A DNA stretch of 64,000 bases from [Clostridium] clostridioforme AGR2157 (GCF_000424325.1 NZ_AUJR01000008.1:59865-123864); one strand, 5' to 3'; shown: positions 40,481 through 49,496, numbered from the stretch's first letter. Notes: generated from the letters alone by a model not told the origin. Program-made: numbers and translations.

Positions 40481-40509
40481 CAAGAGATTCATTTGAGGAG
40501 AATAAGAGT

Positions 40510-41919
40510 ATGAAGATATTTAACACACTGAGCAGAAAAAAAGAGGAATTCGTTCCGCTGACCCCGGGAGAGGTCAAGATGTACGTCTGCGGCCCTACGG
40601 TGTATAATTTTATTCATATAGGAAACGCCAGGCCCATGATTGTATTTGACACGGTACGCAGGTATTTTGAGTATAAGGGATACGACGTGCGCTATGTGTC
40701 CAATTTCACGGATGTGGATGACAAAATCATCAAAAAGGCAATCGAGGAAGGTGTGGACGCTGATACAGTGTCACGCCGGTACATTGAAGAGTGCAAAAAG
40801 GACATGGCAGCCATGAATGTAAAGCCTGCTACCATCCATCCTCAGGCAACCCAGGAAATCTGCGGCATGCTGGAGATGATACAGACCCTTATCGACAAGA
40901 ACCACGCCTATGTGGCCGGGGACGGGACCGTGTACTTCAGGACCGGTTCCTTTAAGGAATACGGAAAGCTGTCCCATAAGAACCTGGATGAGCTTCAGTC
41001 CGGGTTCCGTGAAATCAAGGTCACCGGCGAGGAGGGCAAGGAAGATCCCAATGATTTCGTGCTCTGGAAGCCTAAGAAGGAAGGGGAGCCTTTCTGGGAG
41101 TCACCGTGGTGCGACGGACGTCCGGGCTGGCATATTGAGTGCTCCGTCATGTCCAAACGCTATCTGGGCGAGCAGATTGATATTCATGCCGGCGGCGAGG
41201 ATTTGATATTCCCTCATCACGAGAACGAGATTGCCCAGAGCGAGTGCGCCAATGACAAGACCTTTGCCACATACTGGATGCACAACGCATTCCTGAATAT
41301 TGACAATAAGAAAATGTCCAAATCCCTGGGAAATTTCTTCACAGTAAGGGAAATCAGTGAAAAATACGACTTGCAGGTACTGCGTTTCTTTATGCTCAGC
41401 GCCCATTACCGCAGTCCCCTTAACTTCAGCGCCGACCTGATGGAGGCTTCCAAGAACGGTCTGGAGCGTATACTGACCTGTGTGGAAAAGTTAAGGGACC
41501 TGGAGGCAAAGGCCTCAGACAGTTCCAAGACTGCCGTTGAGCAGGGGAATATGGAAGAGGCAGATAAGCTGCGGAGCAAATACGAGGAGGCCATGGATGA
41601 TGACTTCAACACCGCGGACGCTATTTCCGCCATATTTGAACTGGTGAAGCTGGCCAACACAACGGCAGATGAATCCAGTACCAGGGAATTCGTTTCTTAT
41701 ATGAAGACAATGATAGAAAAGCTGTGCGATGTACTGGGCATCATCACGGAGAAGAAGGAAGAAGTGCTGGACAGCGAGATTGAAGAGATGATTGCAGCCA
41801 GACAGCAGGCCAGGAAAGAGAAGAACTTTGCGCTGGCGGATGAAATCCGCGGAAAGCTTCTGGATATGGGAATTGTATTAGAGGATACCAGAGAGGGCGT
41901 CAAGTGGAAGAGAGTGTAA
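40510..41919 (+). CDS. cysS: Cysteinyl-tRNA synthetase
   Basis: Class I synthetase that charges tRNA-Cys. The N-terminal zinc cysteine (MYVCGPTVYN), HIGNARP (HIGH motif), WHIECS zinc region, GGEDLIFPHHENE and KKMSKSLGNF (KMSKS) are all present. 469 residues is normal. GAGGAGAA precedes the ATG. Its last 16 bases overlap the mrnC gene, a common Firmicute arrangement cysS-mrnC-rlmB. Confidence 0.98.
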   Translation: MKIFNTLSRKKEEFVPLTPGEVKMYVCGPTVYNFIHIGNARPMIVFDTVRRYFEYKGYDVRYVSNFTDVDDKIIKKAIEEGVDADTVSRRYIEECKKDMAAMNVKPATIHPQATQEICGMLEMIQTLIDKNHAYVAGDGTVYFRTGSFKEYGKLSHKNLDELQSGFREIKVTGEEGKEDPNDFVLWKPKKEGEPFWESPWCDGRPGWHIECSVMSKRYLGEQIDIHAGGEDLIFPHHENEIAQSECANDKTFATYWMHNAFLNIDNKKMSKSLGNFFTVREISEKYDLQVLRFFMLSAHYRSPLNFSADLMEASKNGLERILTCVEKLRDLEAKASDSSKTAVEQGNMEEADKLRSKYEEAMDDDFNTADAISAIFELVKLANTTADESSTREFVSYMKTMIEKLCDVLGIITEKKEEVLDSEIEEMIAARQQARKEKNFALADEIRGKLLDMGIVLEDTREGVKWKRV

Positions 41920-42374
41920 CCATTCAGGAATTTCTCACATATTATAGACAGTGCATGAGGCTTGAACCAGTGGATGAGAATTCTTACTCCCCGCTGGTTC
42001 TGGCCTATATTGGAGATTCGGTGTATGAGGTCATCATACGAACCAAGGTGATAAACCGGGGCAGCATGCAGGTAAATAAAATGCATAAGCAGAGCTCGGA
42101 GCTTGTAAAGGCCGGGACGCAGGCAGAGCTCATAAAGGCCATCGAGGACATGCTTACCCAGGAGGAACACGCTGTATTCAAGCGGGGGCGCAATGCAAAA
42201 TCAGCCACATCGGCCAAGAACGCGTCTGTCATTGATTACCGCATGGCCACAGGGATGGAAGCCCTGGTGGGATGGCTGTTCCTGAGGCAGGAATACAACA
42301 GGCTGGTATATCTGATAAGCCAGGGGCTTGAGAAGCTGGGCAGGATGCCGGACCCGGAAGGAGATAAGACATGA
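41904..42374 (+). CDS. mrnC: Mini-ribonuclease III
   Basis: RNase III catalytic domain without an RNA-binding domain; matures 23S rRNA in Firmicutes. NSYSPLVLAYIGDSVYEVII carries the acidic residues of the catalytic core (GDSVYE) and FKRGRNAKSATSAKN is the conserved basic loop. 156 residues. The start is a GTG inside the end of cysS, giving a 16-base overlap; the stop overlaps the rlmB start (ATGA). Confidence 0.95.
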   Translation: MEESVTIQEFLTYYRQCMRLEPVDENSYSPLVLAYIGDSVYEVIIRTKVINRGSMQVNKMHKQSSELVKAGTQAELIKAIEDMLTQEEHAVFKRGRNAKSATSAKNASVIDYRMATGMEALVGWLFLRQEYNRLVYLISQGLEKLGRMPDPEGDKT

Positions 42375-43114
42375 GATACGAAGAACTGACCATAGAGGGG
42401 CGCAATGCCGTGCTGGAAGCATTCCGGTCAGGCAAGACAATCGACAAGCTGTTCGTCCTGGACGGCTGTCAGGACGGTCCGGTGCGCACCATCCTGAGAG
42501 AAGCCAGGAAATATGATACTATCATTAACTACGTGCCAAAGGAGAGGCTGGATCAGATATCAGAGACAGGAAAGCATCAGGGCGTTATTGCCTATGCGGC
42601 AGCTTATGAGTACGCCGAGGTGGAAGACATGCTGAAAGCAGCGGAGGAAAAGGGGGAGCCGCCCTTCCTCATACTGCTGGACGGCATAGAGGACCCCCAC
42701 AACCTGGGAGCCATCATCCGTACGGCCAACCTGGCAGGGGCCCATGGTGTCATTATTCCCAAACGCCGCGCCGTGGGACTGACCGCCACCGTGGCAAAGA
42801 CATCGGCAGGAGCCTTAAACTATACGCCGGTGGCGAAGGTTACAAATCTGACGGCTACCATGGAAGATTTGAAGAAAAAGGGCATGTGGTTTGTCTGTGC
42901 CGACATGGGCGGGGAACTCATGTATAAGATGAACCTGAAAGGTTCCATCGGACTTGTGGTGGGAAATGAAGGGGAAGGAGTCGGCAAGCTTGTGCGCGGG
43001 CACTGTGATATGGTTGCTTCCATTCCCATGAAGGGGAATATTGACTCCCTGAATGCATCGGTTGCGGCAGGAGTGCTGGCCTATGAGATTGTAAGGCAGC
43101 GCCTGGAGGTATAG
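42371..43114 (+). CDS. rlmB: 23S rRNA 2'-O-ribose methyltransferase (RlmB/SpoU family)
   Basis: Methylates a G residue in 23S rRNA. An N-terminal substrate-binding domain (MRYEELTIEGRNAVLEAFRS) precedes the SPOUT knot domain: ILLDGIEDPHNLGAIIRTAN (motif 1), GLVVGNEGEGV (motif 2) and MKGNIDSLNASVAAGVLAYE (motif 3, SAM knot). 247 residues is normal. Translationally coupled to mrnC by an ATGA overlap. Confidence 0.96.
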   Translation: MRYEELTIEGRNAVLEAFRSGKTIDKLFVLDGCQDGPVRTILREARKYDTIINYVPKERLDQISETGKHQGVIAYAAAYEYAEVEDMLKAAEEKGEPPFLILLDGIEDPHNLGAIIRTANLAGAHGVIIPKRRAVGLTATVAKTSAGALNYTPVAKVTNLTATMEDLKKKGMWFVCADMGGELMYKMNLKGSIGLVVGNEGEGVGKLVRGHCDMVASIPMKGNIDSLNASVAAGVLAYEIVRQRLEV

Positions 43115-43144
43115 TCCTTTTAGAGATAAAGGAGTGATAATGTT

Positions 43145-44068
43145 ATGAAGGCAGCATATAAACCTGTTGTTAAGCTTGCGGCAGCAGCGGCAGCGGCTTT
43201 TTTTGCCGTCAGCAGCATCCAGGCGCCGGTGACGGCCCTGGCTTACACAAAGCCTGCCGGAAGTCATGTACTGACTCCCATTGCTTCCGGAGTCACTACA
43301 TACAGCAACGAGAAGGCCACCCTGGATGCATCCAATGTGTCAGAGGGCTATATCATGGTAAAGTATACGGGAAGCGTCGGCAAGATTAAGGTGCAGATTA
43401 CAAAAAGCGGTTCCGAGACATATACATATGATTTAAGCAGCAGCGGCGTATACGAGGTATTCCCTCTGTCCGAGGGCAGCGGCAGCTATTCGGTGAAGGT
43501 GTTTGAAAATATCCAGGGAAACCAGTATTCCCAGGCATTCAGCCAGAATGTAAATGCCAGCATAACTAACCAGTTCGGACCATTCCTGTACCCCAACCAG
43601 TATGTGAATTTTAATGCGGCCAGCGCAGCGGTGCAGACGGGCGCATCAGTGGCTGCCAGCGCAACGGACCAGCTGGGAGTGGTGTCAAACGTATATAACT
43701 ATGTAATCAACAACGTCACCTATGATACTGCCAAGGCAAGTTCGGTCCAGTCCGGCTATCTGCCCAATGTGGATGTGGTTCTGGCGCAGAAAAAGGGCAT
43801 CTGCTTTGACTATGCGGCCCTTATGACAGCCATGCTCAGGTCCCAGGACATTCCGACCAAGCTGGTAGTGGGGTATACGGGGAATCTGTATCACGCGTGG
43901 ATAAATGTATATCTGGAAGGCCAGGGATGGGTTGATAATATCATCTATTTTGACGGCAACAGCTGGAAGCTGATGGACCCCACGTTTGCGTCCTCCAGCG
44001 GCCAGAGCCAGGAAATCATGGAGTACATTGGAAACGGCTCTAACTACAGGGCAAAATACAGCTATTAA
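43145..44068 (+). CDS. Secreted transglutaminase-like domain protein
   Basis: 307 residues. A signal peptide (AAAAAAAFFAVSSIQAPVTA, likely cut after ALA near residue 33) is followed by a beta-rich domain (residues 45-140) and a transglutaminase-like cysteine-protease-fold domain: KKGICFDYAALMTAMLR (Cys), GNLYHAWINVYL (His), WKLMDPTF (Asp). Such domains cleave or cross-link proteins outside the cell. AAAGGAG precedes the ATG. Sixteen bases separate it from the PilC-like gene, so it is probably co-transcribed and may be a partner or substrate of that apparatus. Confidence 0.85.
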   Translation: MKAAYKPVVKLAAAAAAAFFAVSSIQAPVTALAYTKPAGSHVLTPIASGVTTYSNEKATLDASNVSEGYIMVKYTGSVGKIKVQITKSGSETYTYDLSSSGVYEVFPLSEGSGSYSVKVFENIQGNQYSQAFSQNVNASITNQFGPFLYPNQYVNFNAASAAVQTGASVAASATDQLGVVSNVYNYVINNVTYDTAKASSVQSGYLPNVDVVLAQKKGICFDYAALMTAMLRSQDIPTKLVVGYTGNLYHAWINVYLEGQGWVDNIIYFDGNSWKLMDPTFASSSGQSQEIMEYIGNGSNYRAKYSY

Positions 44069-44083
44069 GGGGAGGCAAAAGAG

Positions 44084-45142
44084 ATGGCGAAAAAGGGAGA
44101 GGCTTATTACAGGTATTCCTATGAGGAGCTGTCGGCCTTCTGTCTGCAGATATCCCTGCTGTTGGAAGCAGCTGTTCCGTTGGAGGAAGGGCTGGCCATT
44201 ATGGCTGAGGATGCGGCTGCGCAGAGCGAGAAGGATATGCTTTTGTACATGGCAGAGGGTGTGGAACTGGGAGACCCCTTTTTCAAGGTTATGGAGGATA
44301 CGGGAGTATTCCCGGCTTATGTGGTGCGTATGGCCAAGCTGGGCCAGCAGACAGGAACCATGGACCAGATGATGAAGTCGCTGTCCGATTATTATGAGAA
44401 GGAATACCGGCTCTTGCGGGCCATAAAGAATGCGGTCACATATCCTGTGATGATGGTAGTAATGCTTTTGGTGGTCCTCTTTGTGCTGTTTTCCAAGGTC
44501 ATGCCTGTGTTTAACAAGGTATATGAGCAGCTGGGGGCGCAGATGCCTCCTGTGGCAGCTTCGGCCATGAGGCTGGGAGGCTGGTTAAGCGGCGGAGCCC
44601 TTATTGCGGGGGCTGTACTGGTCCTGGTGTTATGCGGAATCTGGACAGTCTCCAAATCGGGCAAACGCTTTGCCCTGGTGGAGCGTTCTGTGAATTTCGT
44701 GAAGGGCCGCAGCAAGATTGCCCTGGCAGTGGCCAACCGGCGCTTTGCCGCGGTGCTGGCCCTGACCTTAAAGAGCGGTATGGAGCTGGAAAAGGGCATG
44801 GACCTGGCAAAGGAGCTGGTTGAGAACGAAAGTGTGGCAGTCCGCATCGGGAAATGCTCGGAGCAGCTTCAGATGGGTGAGAGCTATTACCAGGCCATGA
44901 AGGATACCGGCCTGTTTTCCGGTTTTTATATCCAAATGATTAAGGTGGGAACCAGAAGCGGCCATCTGGACAGCGTCATGGATGAGATATCCCAGGATTA
45001 CGAGGAAATGGCTGATACTGCCATCAATGATATGATTGCCAGATTTGAACCGACCATTGTGGCGGTCCTGGCCATATCCGTGGGACTGGTCCTTTTGTCC
45101 GTCATGCTTCCTCTGGTGGGCGTATTGTCCGCTATAGGATAA
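44084..45142 (+). CDS. Type II secretion/type IV pilus inner-membrane protein (PilC/GspF family)
   Basis: Inner-membrane platform protein of 352 residues with the duplicated T2SSF domain: ALSAFCLQISLLLEAAVPLEEGL-type start (CLQISLLLEAAVPLEEGL, residues about 20-40) and the second copy near residue 215 (FAAVLALTLKSGMELEKGM). Three membrane segments at about 120-145, 165-190 and 325-350. GGGGAGG precedes the ATG. It would anchor the ATPase and pilins encoded downstream. Confidence 0.92.
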   Translation: MAKKGEAYYRYSYEELSAFCLQISLLLEAAVPLEEGLAIMAEDAAAQSEKDMLLYMAEGVELGDPFFKVMEDTGVFPAYVVRMAKLGQQTGTMDQMMKSLSDYYEKEYRLLRAIKNAVTYPVMMVVMLLVVLFVLFSKVMPVFNKVYEQLGAQMPPVAASAMRLGGWLSGGALIAGAVLVLVLCGIWTVSKSGKRFALVERSVNFVKGRSKIALAVANRRFAAVLALTLKSGMELEKGMDLAKELVENESVAVRIGKCSEQLQMGESYYQAMKDTGLFSGFYIQMIKVGTRSGHLDSVMDEISQDYEEMADTAINDMIARFEPTIVAVLAISVGLVLLSVMLPLVGVLSAIG

Positions 45143-45159
45143 CAGTTAGGAGGCAGTAA

Positions 45160-45489
45160 ATGAAGGTTAAGTCTCAGAAAAAAGAGAAGAATCAGGCGCT
45201 GGGATACATACTGTCGCTGGCGGCAATGGCGGCCCTGGTGGTTGTATTTGCGGTGGCTGTGCTGAATTTTTCAGGCAGGACAGGCACAAGGGAGGAGGAG
45301 ACTCTCAGGAAGGCAGTGGCAAGGGCTTCGGTCCAGTGCTATGCCATTGAGGGCCGTTATCCACCCAGCGTGGAATATCTGGAGGAGAATTACGCGGTCC
45401 AGATTAACAGGAAGAAATATAATGTGTTTTACGATGGTTTTGCATCCAACGTGATGCCTGAAATCACCATCATACCCATAGAAGAGTAG
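45160..45489 (+). CDS. Small pilin-like anchored protein
   Basis: 109 residues with a basic cytoplasmic start (MKVKSQKKEKNQALG), one membrane helix (residues 14-37) and a short extracellular part containing CYAIEGRYPPSVEYLEENY, a segment seen in major-pilin-like and competence-type proteins of Clostridia. A canonical prepilin GFTLIE site is absent. TAGGAGG precedes the ATG, 17 bases after the PilC stop. Likely the main pilin-like subunit of the cluster, but this is inference. Confidence 0.7.
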   Translation: MKVKSQKKEKNQALGYILSLAAMAALVVVFAVAVLNFSGRTGTREEETLRKAVARASVQCYAIEGRYPPSVEYLEENYAVQINRKKYNVFYDGFASNVMPEITIIPIEE

Positions 45490-45501
45490 GGGGCATACAG
45501 T

Positions 45502-45996
45502 ATGAATCGGAAGACAGACAAGAAGGGAAATGCCGTTAGCGTGCTTTTTACCATGCTGTTATTTCTGGTATTTGTGCTGTGTGCCCTTTTCACAGTGCTG
45601 ATTGGCAGCCGGGTATATGAAAATATCATTGTGCGCAGCGACGCCAATTATACAGGCAACACAGCGCTGAGCTACATTGCCAACAAGGTGCGCCAGGGTG
45701 ACCGGGCCGGGATGGTAAATGTGGTGGATGTGGATGGAACCCAGGTGCTGGAGATGAAACAGGAGATTGGGGATTCAGAATACGTCACATGGATTTACTG
45801 GGACAACGGAAGCATCAGGGAACTGTTTACAGACACATCCAGCGGCCTGGGGCTTGGGGACGGTCTGGAGATTCTGGAATGCCAGGGCCTGAAGCTTTTG
45901 AGGGACGGCAGGCTGCTGCATATAGAGACTGTGGGAGAGGGCGGCGGAAGCCTGGAACTTTCCCTGCGGAGCGGAGGACTTGAGACGGATGAATAG
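45502..45996 (+). CDS. Anchored pilus-cluster protein, DUF4860-like
   Basis: 164 residues: lysine-rich N terminus (MNRKTDKKGN), one hydrophobic helix (residues about 12-37) and a beta-rich outer part (NTALSYIANKVRQGD). It matches my recollection of the DUF4860 group found beside Clostridial pilus genes. Its function is unknown; by position it is a minor pseudopilin-like subunit. Its stop overlaps the start of the next gene. Confidence 0.7.
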   Translation: MNRKTDKKGNAVSVLFTMLLFLVFVLCALFTVLIGSRVYENIIVRSDANYTGNTALSYIANKVRQGDRAGMVNVVDVDGTQVLEMKQEIGDSEYVTWIYWDNGSIRELFTDTSSGLGLGDGLEILECQGLKLLRDGRLLHIETVGEGGGSLELSLRSGGLETDE

Positions 45997-46504
45997 GAAA
46001 AGCGGGTCAGGTTCAGGGCCATTTTTAATGGAAATGCTGGTTGTGGTGGGTTTCTTCATCATCTGCGCCAGTATCTGTGTTCTGGTGTTCGTGAAGGCTG
46101 ACAACATAAGCCGGGATGCCCGGGACATAAACCAGGCGGTGCTGAGGGCGCAAAGCCTGGCAGAGGAGCTTAAGGCAGGCCAGACCCTTATGTGGTCAGA
46201 GATGCTGCCGGACCGGAATATCCGGGAACACCTGGCAGCTGCCGACAGTGGAAACCAGGAGCAGGCTGAATGGAACCAGGAGCTGGTCAAAAGCGAAGGC
46301 TACTACGGCATACATACCATGTACTGGAACAGCAGCTGGGAGGAAATAGAAGCCGGCAGTGAACCGCCTTTTTTGGGCGTCATATACACAGGAACAGCGG
46401 ACGGCATGAAGCGGGCGGACATACTTATAATGCGCTATGGAAGAGGCGCTGATAAGGGAAAGCTGCTTTACCGCTTGCAGACAGAGACATATGCGCAGCC
46501 GTAA
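45989..46504 (+). CDS. Prepilin-like protein with a type III signal-like sequence
   Basis: 171 residues. The N terminus SGSGPFLMEMLVVVGFFI fits the prepilin pattern: glycine at -1, hydrophobic residues and glutamate at +5, although +1 is proline, which is unusual. A helix (RDINQAVLRAQSLAEELKAG) typical of pseudopilins follows. The ATG at 45989 is chosen with GGAGG 11 bases upstream; a TTG three codons earlier is too close. The start overlaps the DUF4860-like stop by 8 bases. Confidence 0.72.
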   Translation: MNRKSGSGSGPFLMEMLVVVGFFIICASICVLVFVKADNISRDARDINQAVLRAQSLAEELKAGQTLMWSEMLPDRNIREHLAAADSGNQEQAEWNQELVKSEGYYGIHTMYWNSSWEEIEAGSEPPFLGVIYTGTADGMKRADILIMRYGRGADKGKLLYRLQTETYAQP

Positions 46505-46551
46505 GTACATGACAGGGTTCAGGAAAATGAAACACGGGAAAGGTAAGACAG

Positions 46552-47031
46552 ATGGCAGGAGAGGCATCCAGGAATAAAGTGAATATAGGGGCGTCGTCCC
46601 TGATTCTTATTTTCATCGTTCTGTGCATGGCTACCTTCGGACTGCTGTCCTTAAGCAGCGCCCAGGGTGATTTAAAGCTTGCCAAACGCAACGGGGACGC
46701 GGTCCGGGCATATTACGAGGCAGACAGCAGCGGGCAGCAGTGGCTTAAGGAAGTGGACCAGGTTCTGACAGAGGAGATGGGTGAGGGAAAGGATTCCACC
46801 CAGTGCAGCCTGGACATCAAGGACAGGCTGGGAGACCTCTATGACAGGGAGACCGGCCTTATTTCCACGGACATCCCCATGGACAGGGGACAGTCCCTGC
46901 ACATTGAGCTGGTCCTTATGTGCGGGGAAAAGCATTACGACATAAAATCATGGTATGTATATGCCAGTGATGAGTATGAAATAGATAATTCAATGCCTGT
47001 GTGGGGCAAAGCAGCCCCATCCCAGGAATAA
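46552..47031 (+). CDS. Anchored pilus-cluster protein of unknown family
   Basis: 159 residues with one N-terminal membrane helix (SSLILIFIVLCMATFGLLSL) and an outer part with helical and beta segments. The arrangement recalls PilX/GspK-like minor pseudopilins that bear the same helix followed by an acidic AYYEADSS region (here VRAYYEADSSGQQWLKEVDQ). GAAAGGTAAG precedes the ATG. It sits between the prepilin-like gene and the ATPase. Confidence 0.68.
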   Translation: MAGEASRNKVNIGASSLILIFIVLCMATFGLLSLSSAQGDLKLAKRNGDAVRAYYEADSSGQQWLKEVDQVLTEEMGEGKDSTQCSLDIKDRLGDLYDRETGLISTDIPMDRGQSLHIELVLMCGEKHYDIKSWYVYASDEYEIDNSMPVWGKAAPSQE

Positions 47032-47056
47032 AACAGAGGCAAAAGGAGCAAAACAG

Positions 47057-48118
47057 ATGAATGTGATGGAATTGCTTACATCGGCCGTGGAGAAGAATGC
47101 GGCTGACATATTTCTTATTCCAGGCATGCCCTTCTCCTATAAGATTGGCGGCCGGATTATCTGTCAGGGTGACAACCGAATCATGCCCGACGAGATGGAC
47201 AAGATGATTACCGAGATATACGGCCTGGCAAAGAACCGGGGCATGGATAAGGTCCAGTCCCACGGAGATGATGATTTTTCCTTTGCCATCCCGGGAGTAT
47301 CGCGTTTCAGGGCCAGCGTGTTCCGCCAGAGGGGATCTTTGGCAGGAATCATCCGCGTGGTGCGTTTTGAACTGCCGGATGCCGGACAGCTCCATCTGCC
47401 GGACAGCATCATCGGCGTCTCCAGGCTTACCAAGGGAATGGTCCTGGTGACCGGACCGGCAGGCAGCGGCAAAAGCACAACCCTGGCCTGTATTATCGAT
47501 GAAATCAACAGCACCAGAAATGCCCATGTCATCACACTGGAGGACCCCATCGAATACCTGCACAGGCATAAAAAGAGCGTGGTGACCCAGAGAGAGATTG
47601 TTACGGATACGGACAGCTACGTCACGGGCCTGAGAGCATCCCTGCGCCAGGCGCCGGATGTCATCCTGTTAGGAGAAATGAGAGATTATGAGACCATCAG
47701 CATAGCCATGACAGCAGCTGAGACAGGCCATCTGATTCTCTCCACCCTTCATACCGTGGGAGCAGCCAATACCATTGACCGTGTCATTGATGCATTTCCG
47801 TCAAATCAGCAGCAGCAGATAAGAACCCAGCTGGCCATGGTGCTGGATGCGGTCATATCCCAGCAGCTCATACCCACTGTGGACGGCGGTGTGCAGCCAG
47901 CCTTTGAAATCATGTTTTTAAACAATGCAATCCGCAATATGATACGTGAATCCAAGATTCATCAGATAGACGGAATCATTGCCACCTCCCAGGAGGAAGG
48001 CATGATATCCATGGATAACAGCCTTATTAAACTATACCGTGACGGAGTGATTTCCCGTGAAAATGCTTTGGCTTACAGCAGCAACAGCGAGCTCATGGAG
48101 AAGAAACTGGCCAGGTAA
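47057..48118 (+). CDS. pilT: PilT-type retraction ATPase
   Basis: Hexameric secretion ATPase of 353 residues. Walker A GPAGSGKST, Asp box HVITLEDPIEYLH, Walker B DVILLGEMRD, His box TGHLILSTLHT and the C-terminal NAIRNMIRE, which matches the AIRNLIRE motif characteristic of PilT. This favours a retraction motor over PilB/GspE. No PilB-type assembly ATPase is in the cluster. AAAGGAG is 9 bases before the ATG. Just after the stop a short in-frame-shifted peptide (ELAEVLENQLDILPE) might be a lost tail. Confidence 0.93.
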   Translation: MNVMELLTSAVEKNAADIFLIPGMPFSYKIGGRIICQGDNRIMPDEMDKMITEIYGLAKNRGMDKVQSHGDDDFSFAIPGVSRFRASVFRQRGSLAGIIRVVRFELPDAGQLHLPDSIIGVSRLTKGMVLVTGPAGSGKSTTLACIIDEINSTRNAHVITLEDPIEYLHRHKKSVVTQREIVTDTDSYVTGLRASLRQAPDVILLGEMRDYETISIAMTAAETGHLILSTLHTVGAANTIDRVIDAFPSNQQQQIRTQLAMVLDAVISQQLIPTVDGGVQPAFEIMFLNNAIRNMIRESKIHQIDGIIATSQEEGMISMDNSLIKLYRDGVISRENALAYSSNSELMEKKLAR

Positions 48119-48238
48119 CCGGAGAACTTGCAGAGGTCCTGGAAAACCAGCTGGACATCCTGCCGGAATAAGATGCAGGTTTTCCAGATATACTAAGGAT
48201 ATGAACAGCAGACCGGGACGGTGGGAAAGGAGCAGTAC

Positions 48239-49186
48239 GTGAGAGCAGATAAGAGGAAAGTGGTAATCGTAGGAACTGGAATGGTGGGCATGAGCTATGC
48301 CTACTGTCTTTTGAATCAGTCGGTGTGCGATGAGCTGGTGCTCATTGATGTGAACAAGAAGAGGGCCGAGGGGGAGGCAATGGATTTAAACCATGGCCTG
48401 GCATTTGCCAATTCCAGCATGACAATATATGCAGGAGAGTACGATGACTGCAGGGATGCGGATATCGTGGTCATCTGCGCCGGAGTGGCCCAGAAGCAGG
48501 GGGAAACCCGCCTGGACCTTTTGAAAAGGAATGCAGAGGTGTTCCGTTCCATCATTGAGCCTGTTACCTCATCGGGCTTCAATGGCCTGTTTCTGGTGGC
48601 AACCAACCCGGTTGACATCATGACCAGGATAACCTGTACCCTGTCGGGCTTTAATCCAAGACGGGTGCTGGGAACGGGAACAGCCCTGGACACAGCCAGA
48701 CTCAGATACCTGTTAGGCGATTATCTGAAGGCAGACCCGAGAAATGTCCATGCCTATGTCATGGGAGAGCATGGGGACAGCGAGTTCGTACCGTGGAGCC
48801 AGGCGCTGCTGGCCACCAAGCCCATACTGGAACTGTGCGGGGAAAACGAGGAAGCGGTGTGCCGGCAACGGTTTGATGAAATCGAGGAGGAGGTTCGCAC
48901 TGCCGCCTATAAAATCATAGAGGCCAAGAATGCCACCTATTATGGCATTGGCATGGCCCTTACCAGAATAACCAAGGCCATTCTGGGGGATGAGCACAGT
49001 GTGCTTACCGTATCCGCCATGCTGCGGGGAGAGTACGGCCAGATGGATGTATTTGCCGGCGTTCCCTGTATCATAAACCAGAACGGAGTACAGAGGGTCT
49101 TGCCGCTGTCCCTGACACCGGAGGAGCTGGAGAAGCTGGGGCGCTCCTGTGATACGCTGCGGGAAGGGTATGACGGGATTTTCTGA
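48239..49186 (+). CDS. ldh: L-lactate dehydrogenase
   Basis: Reduces pyruvate to lactate with NADH in fermentation. KVVIVGTGMVGMSYAYCLLN is the NAD-binding loop, VICAGVAQKQGETRLDLL the mobile loop with the Gln-Arg pair, ATNPVDIMT and MGEHGDSEF hold the catalytic Asp/His. 315 residues is normal when started at the GTG at 48239, which has AAAGGAG 6 bases upstream; an in-frame GTG at 48221 has no site. Confidence 0.96.
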   Translation: MRADKRKVVIVGTGMVGMSYAYCLLNQSVCDELVLIDVNKKRAEGEAMDLNHGLAFANSSMTIYAGEYDDCRDADIVVICAGVAQKQGETRLDLLKRNAEVFRSIIEPVTSSGFNGLFLVATNPVDIMTRITCTLSGFNPRRVLGTGTALDTARLRYLLGDYLKADPRNVHAYVMGEHGDSEFVPWSQALLATKPILELCGENEEAVCRQRFDEIEEEVRTAAYKIIEAKNATYYGIGMALTRITKAILGDEHSVLTVSAMLRGEYGQMDVFAGVPCIINQNGVQRVLPLSLTPEELEKLGRSCDTLREGYDGIF

Positions 49187-49351
49187 TATTTGGAAGAGGG
49201 TTGATTTTAGAATTCCGTTTTTGGGAAGCTGGCGCACAGACCGCTGCTCACGATTGCCAGGGAGGCTTGAGGGAGCAGCGGTTTGGATGCGGGGGATAGA
49301 ATGAAAGAAAGAATTGTTGGTGAATTGTTTAAAAAAATTCGAAAATTATTG

Positions 49352-49380
49352 TTGACAAAACCATGTGGTCATGATAATAT
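49352..49380 (+). promoter_or_regulatory. Promoter of tRNA-Thr
   Basis: TTGACA (49352-49357), 17 bases, TAATAT (49375-49380). Confidence 0.75.
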
Positions 49381-49416
49381 ATACAAGGTTCGCGAATGCG
49401 TACCAAAACAGAATAA

Positions 49417-49489
49417 GCTGCTGTGGCTCAGTCGGTAGAGCGTCGCATTGGTAGTGCGGAGGTCACGGGTCCGATTCCCGTCAGCAGCT
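49417..49489 (+). tRNA. tRNA-Thr (GGT) with unusual T loop
   Basis: A 73-base cloverleaf: acceptor GCTGCTG/CAGCAGC, D arm GCTC-AGTCGGTA-GAGC, anticodon loop TTGGTAG, T stem ACGGG/CCCGT, discriminator T. The T loop is TCCGATT, so position 55, nearly always U (pseudouridine), is C. The anticodon stem has a T-G pair at 27-43. CCA is not encoded. A strong promoter and terminator frame the gene. Confidence 0.92.
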
Positions 49490-49496
49490 TGTGGAT

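Noticed and set aside
40428..40509. T-box leader before cysS
   Set aside because: The gap is about 80 bases, too short, and lacks the conserved T-box core; only one small hairpin is present.
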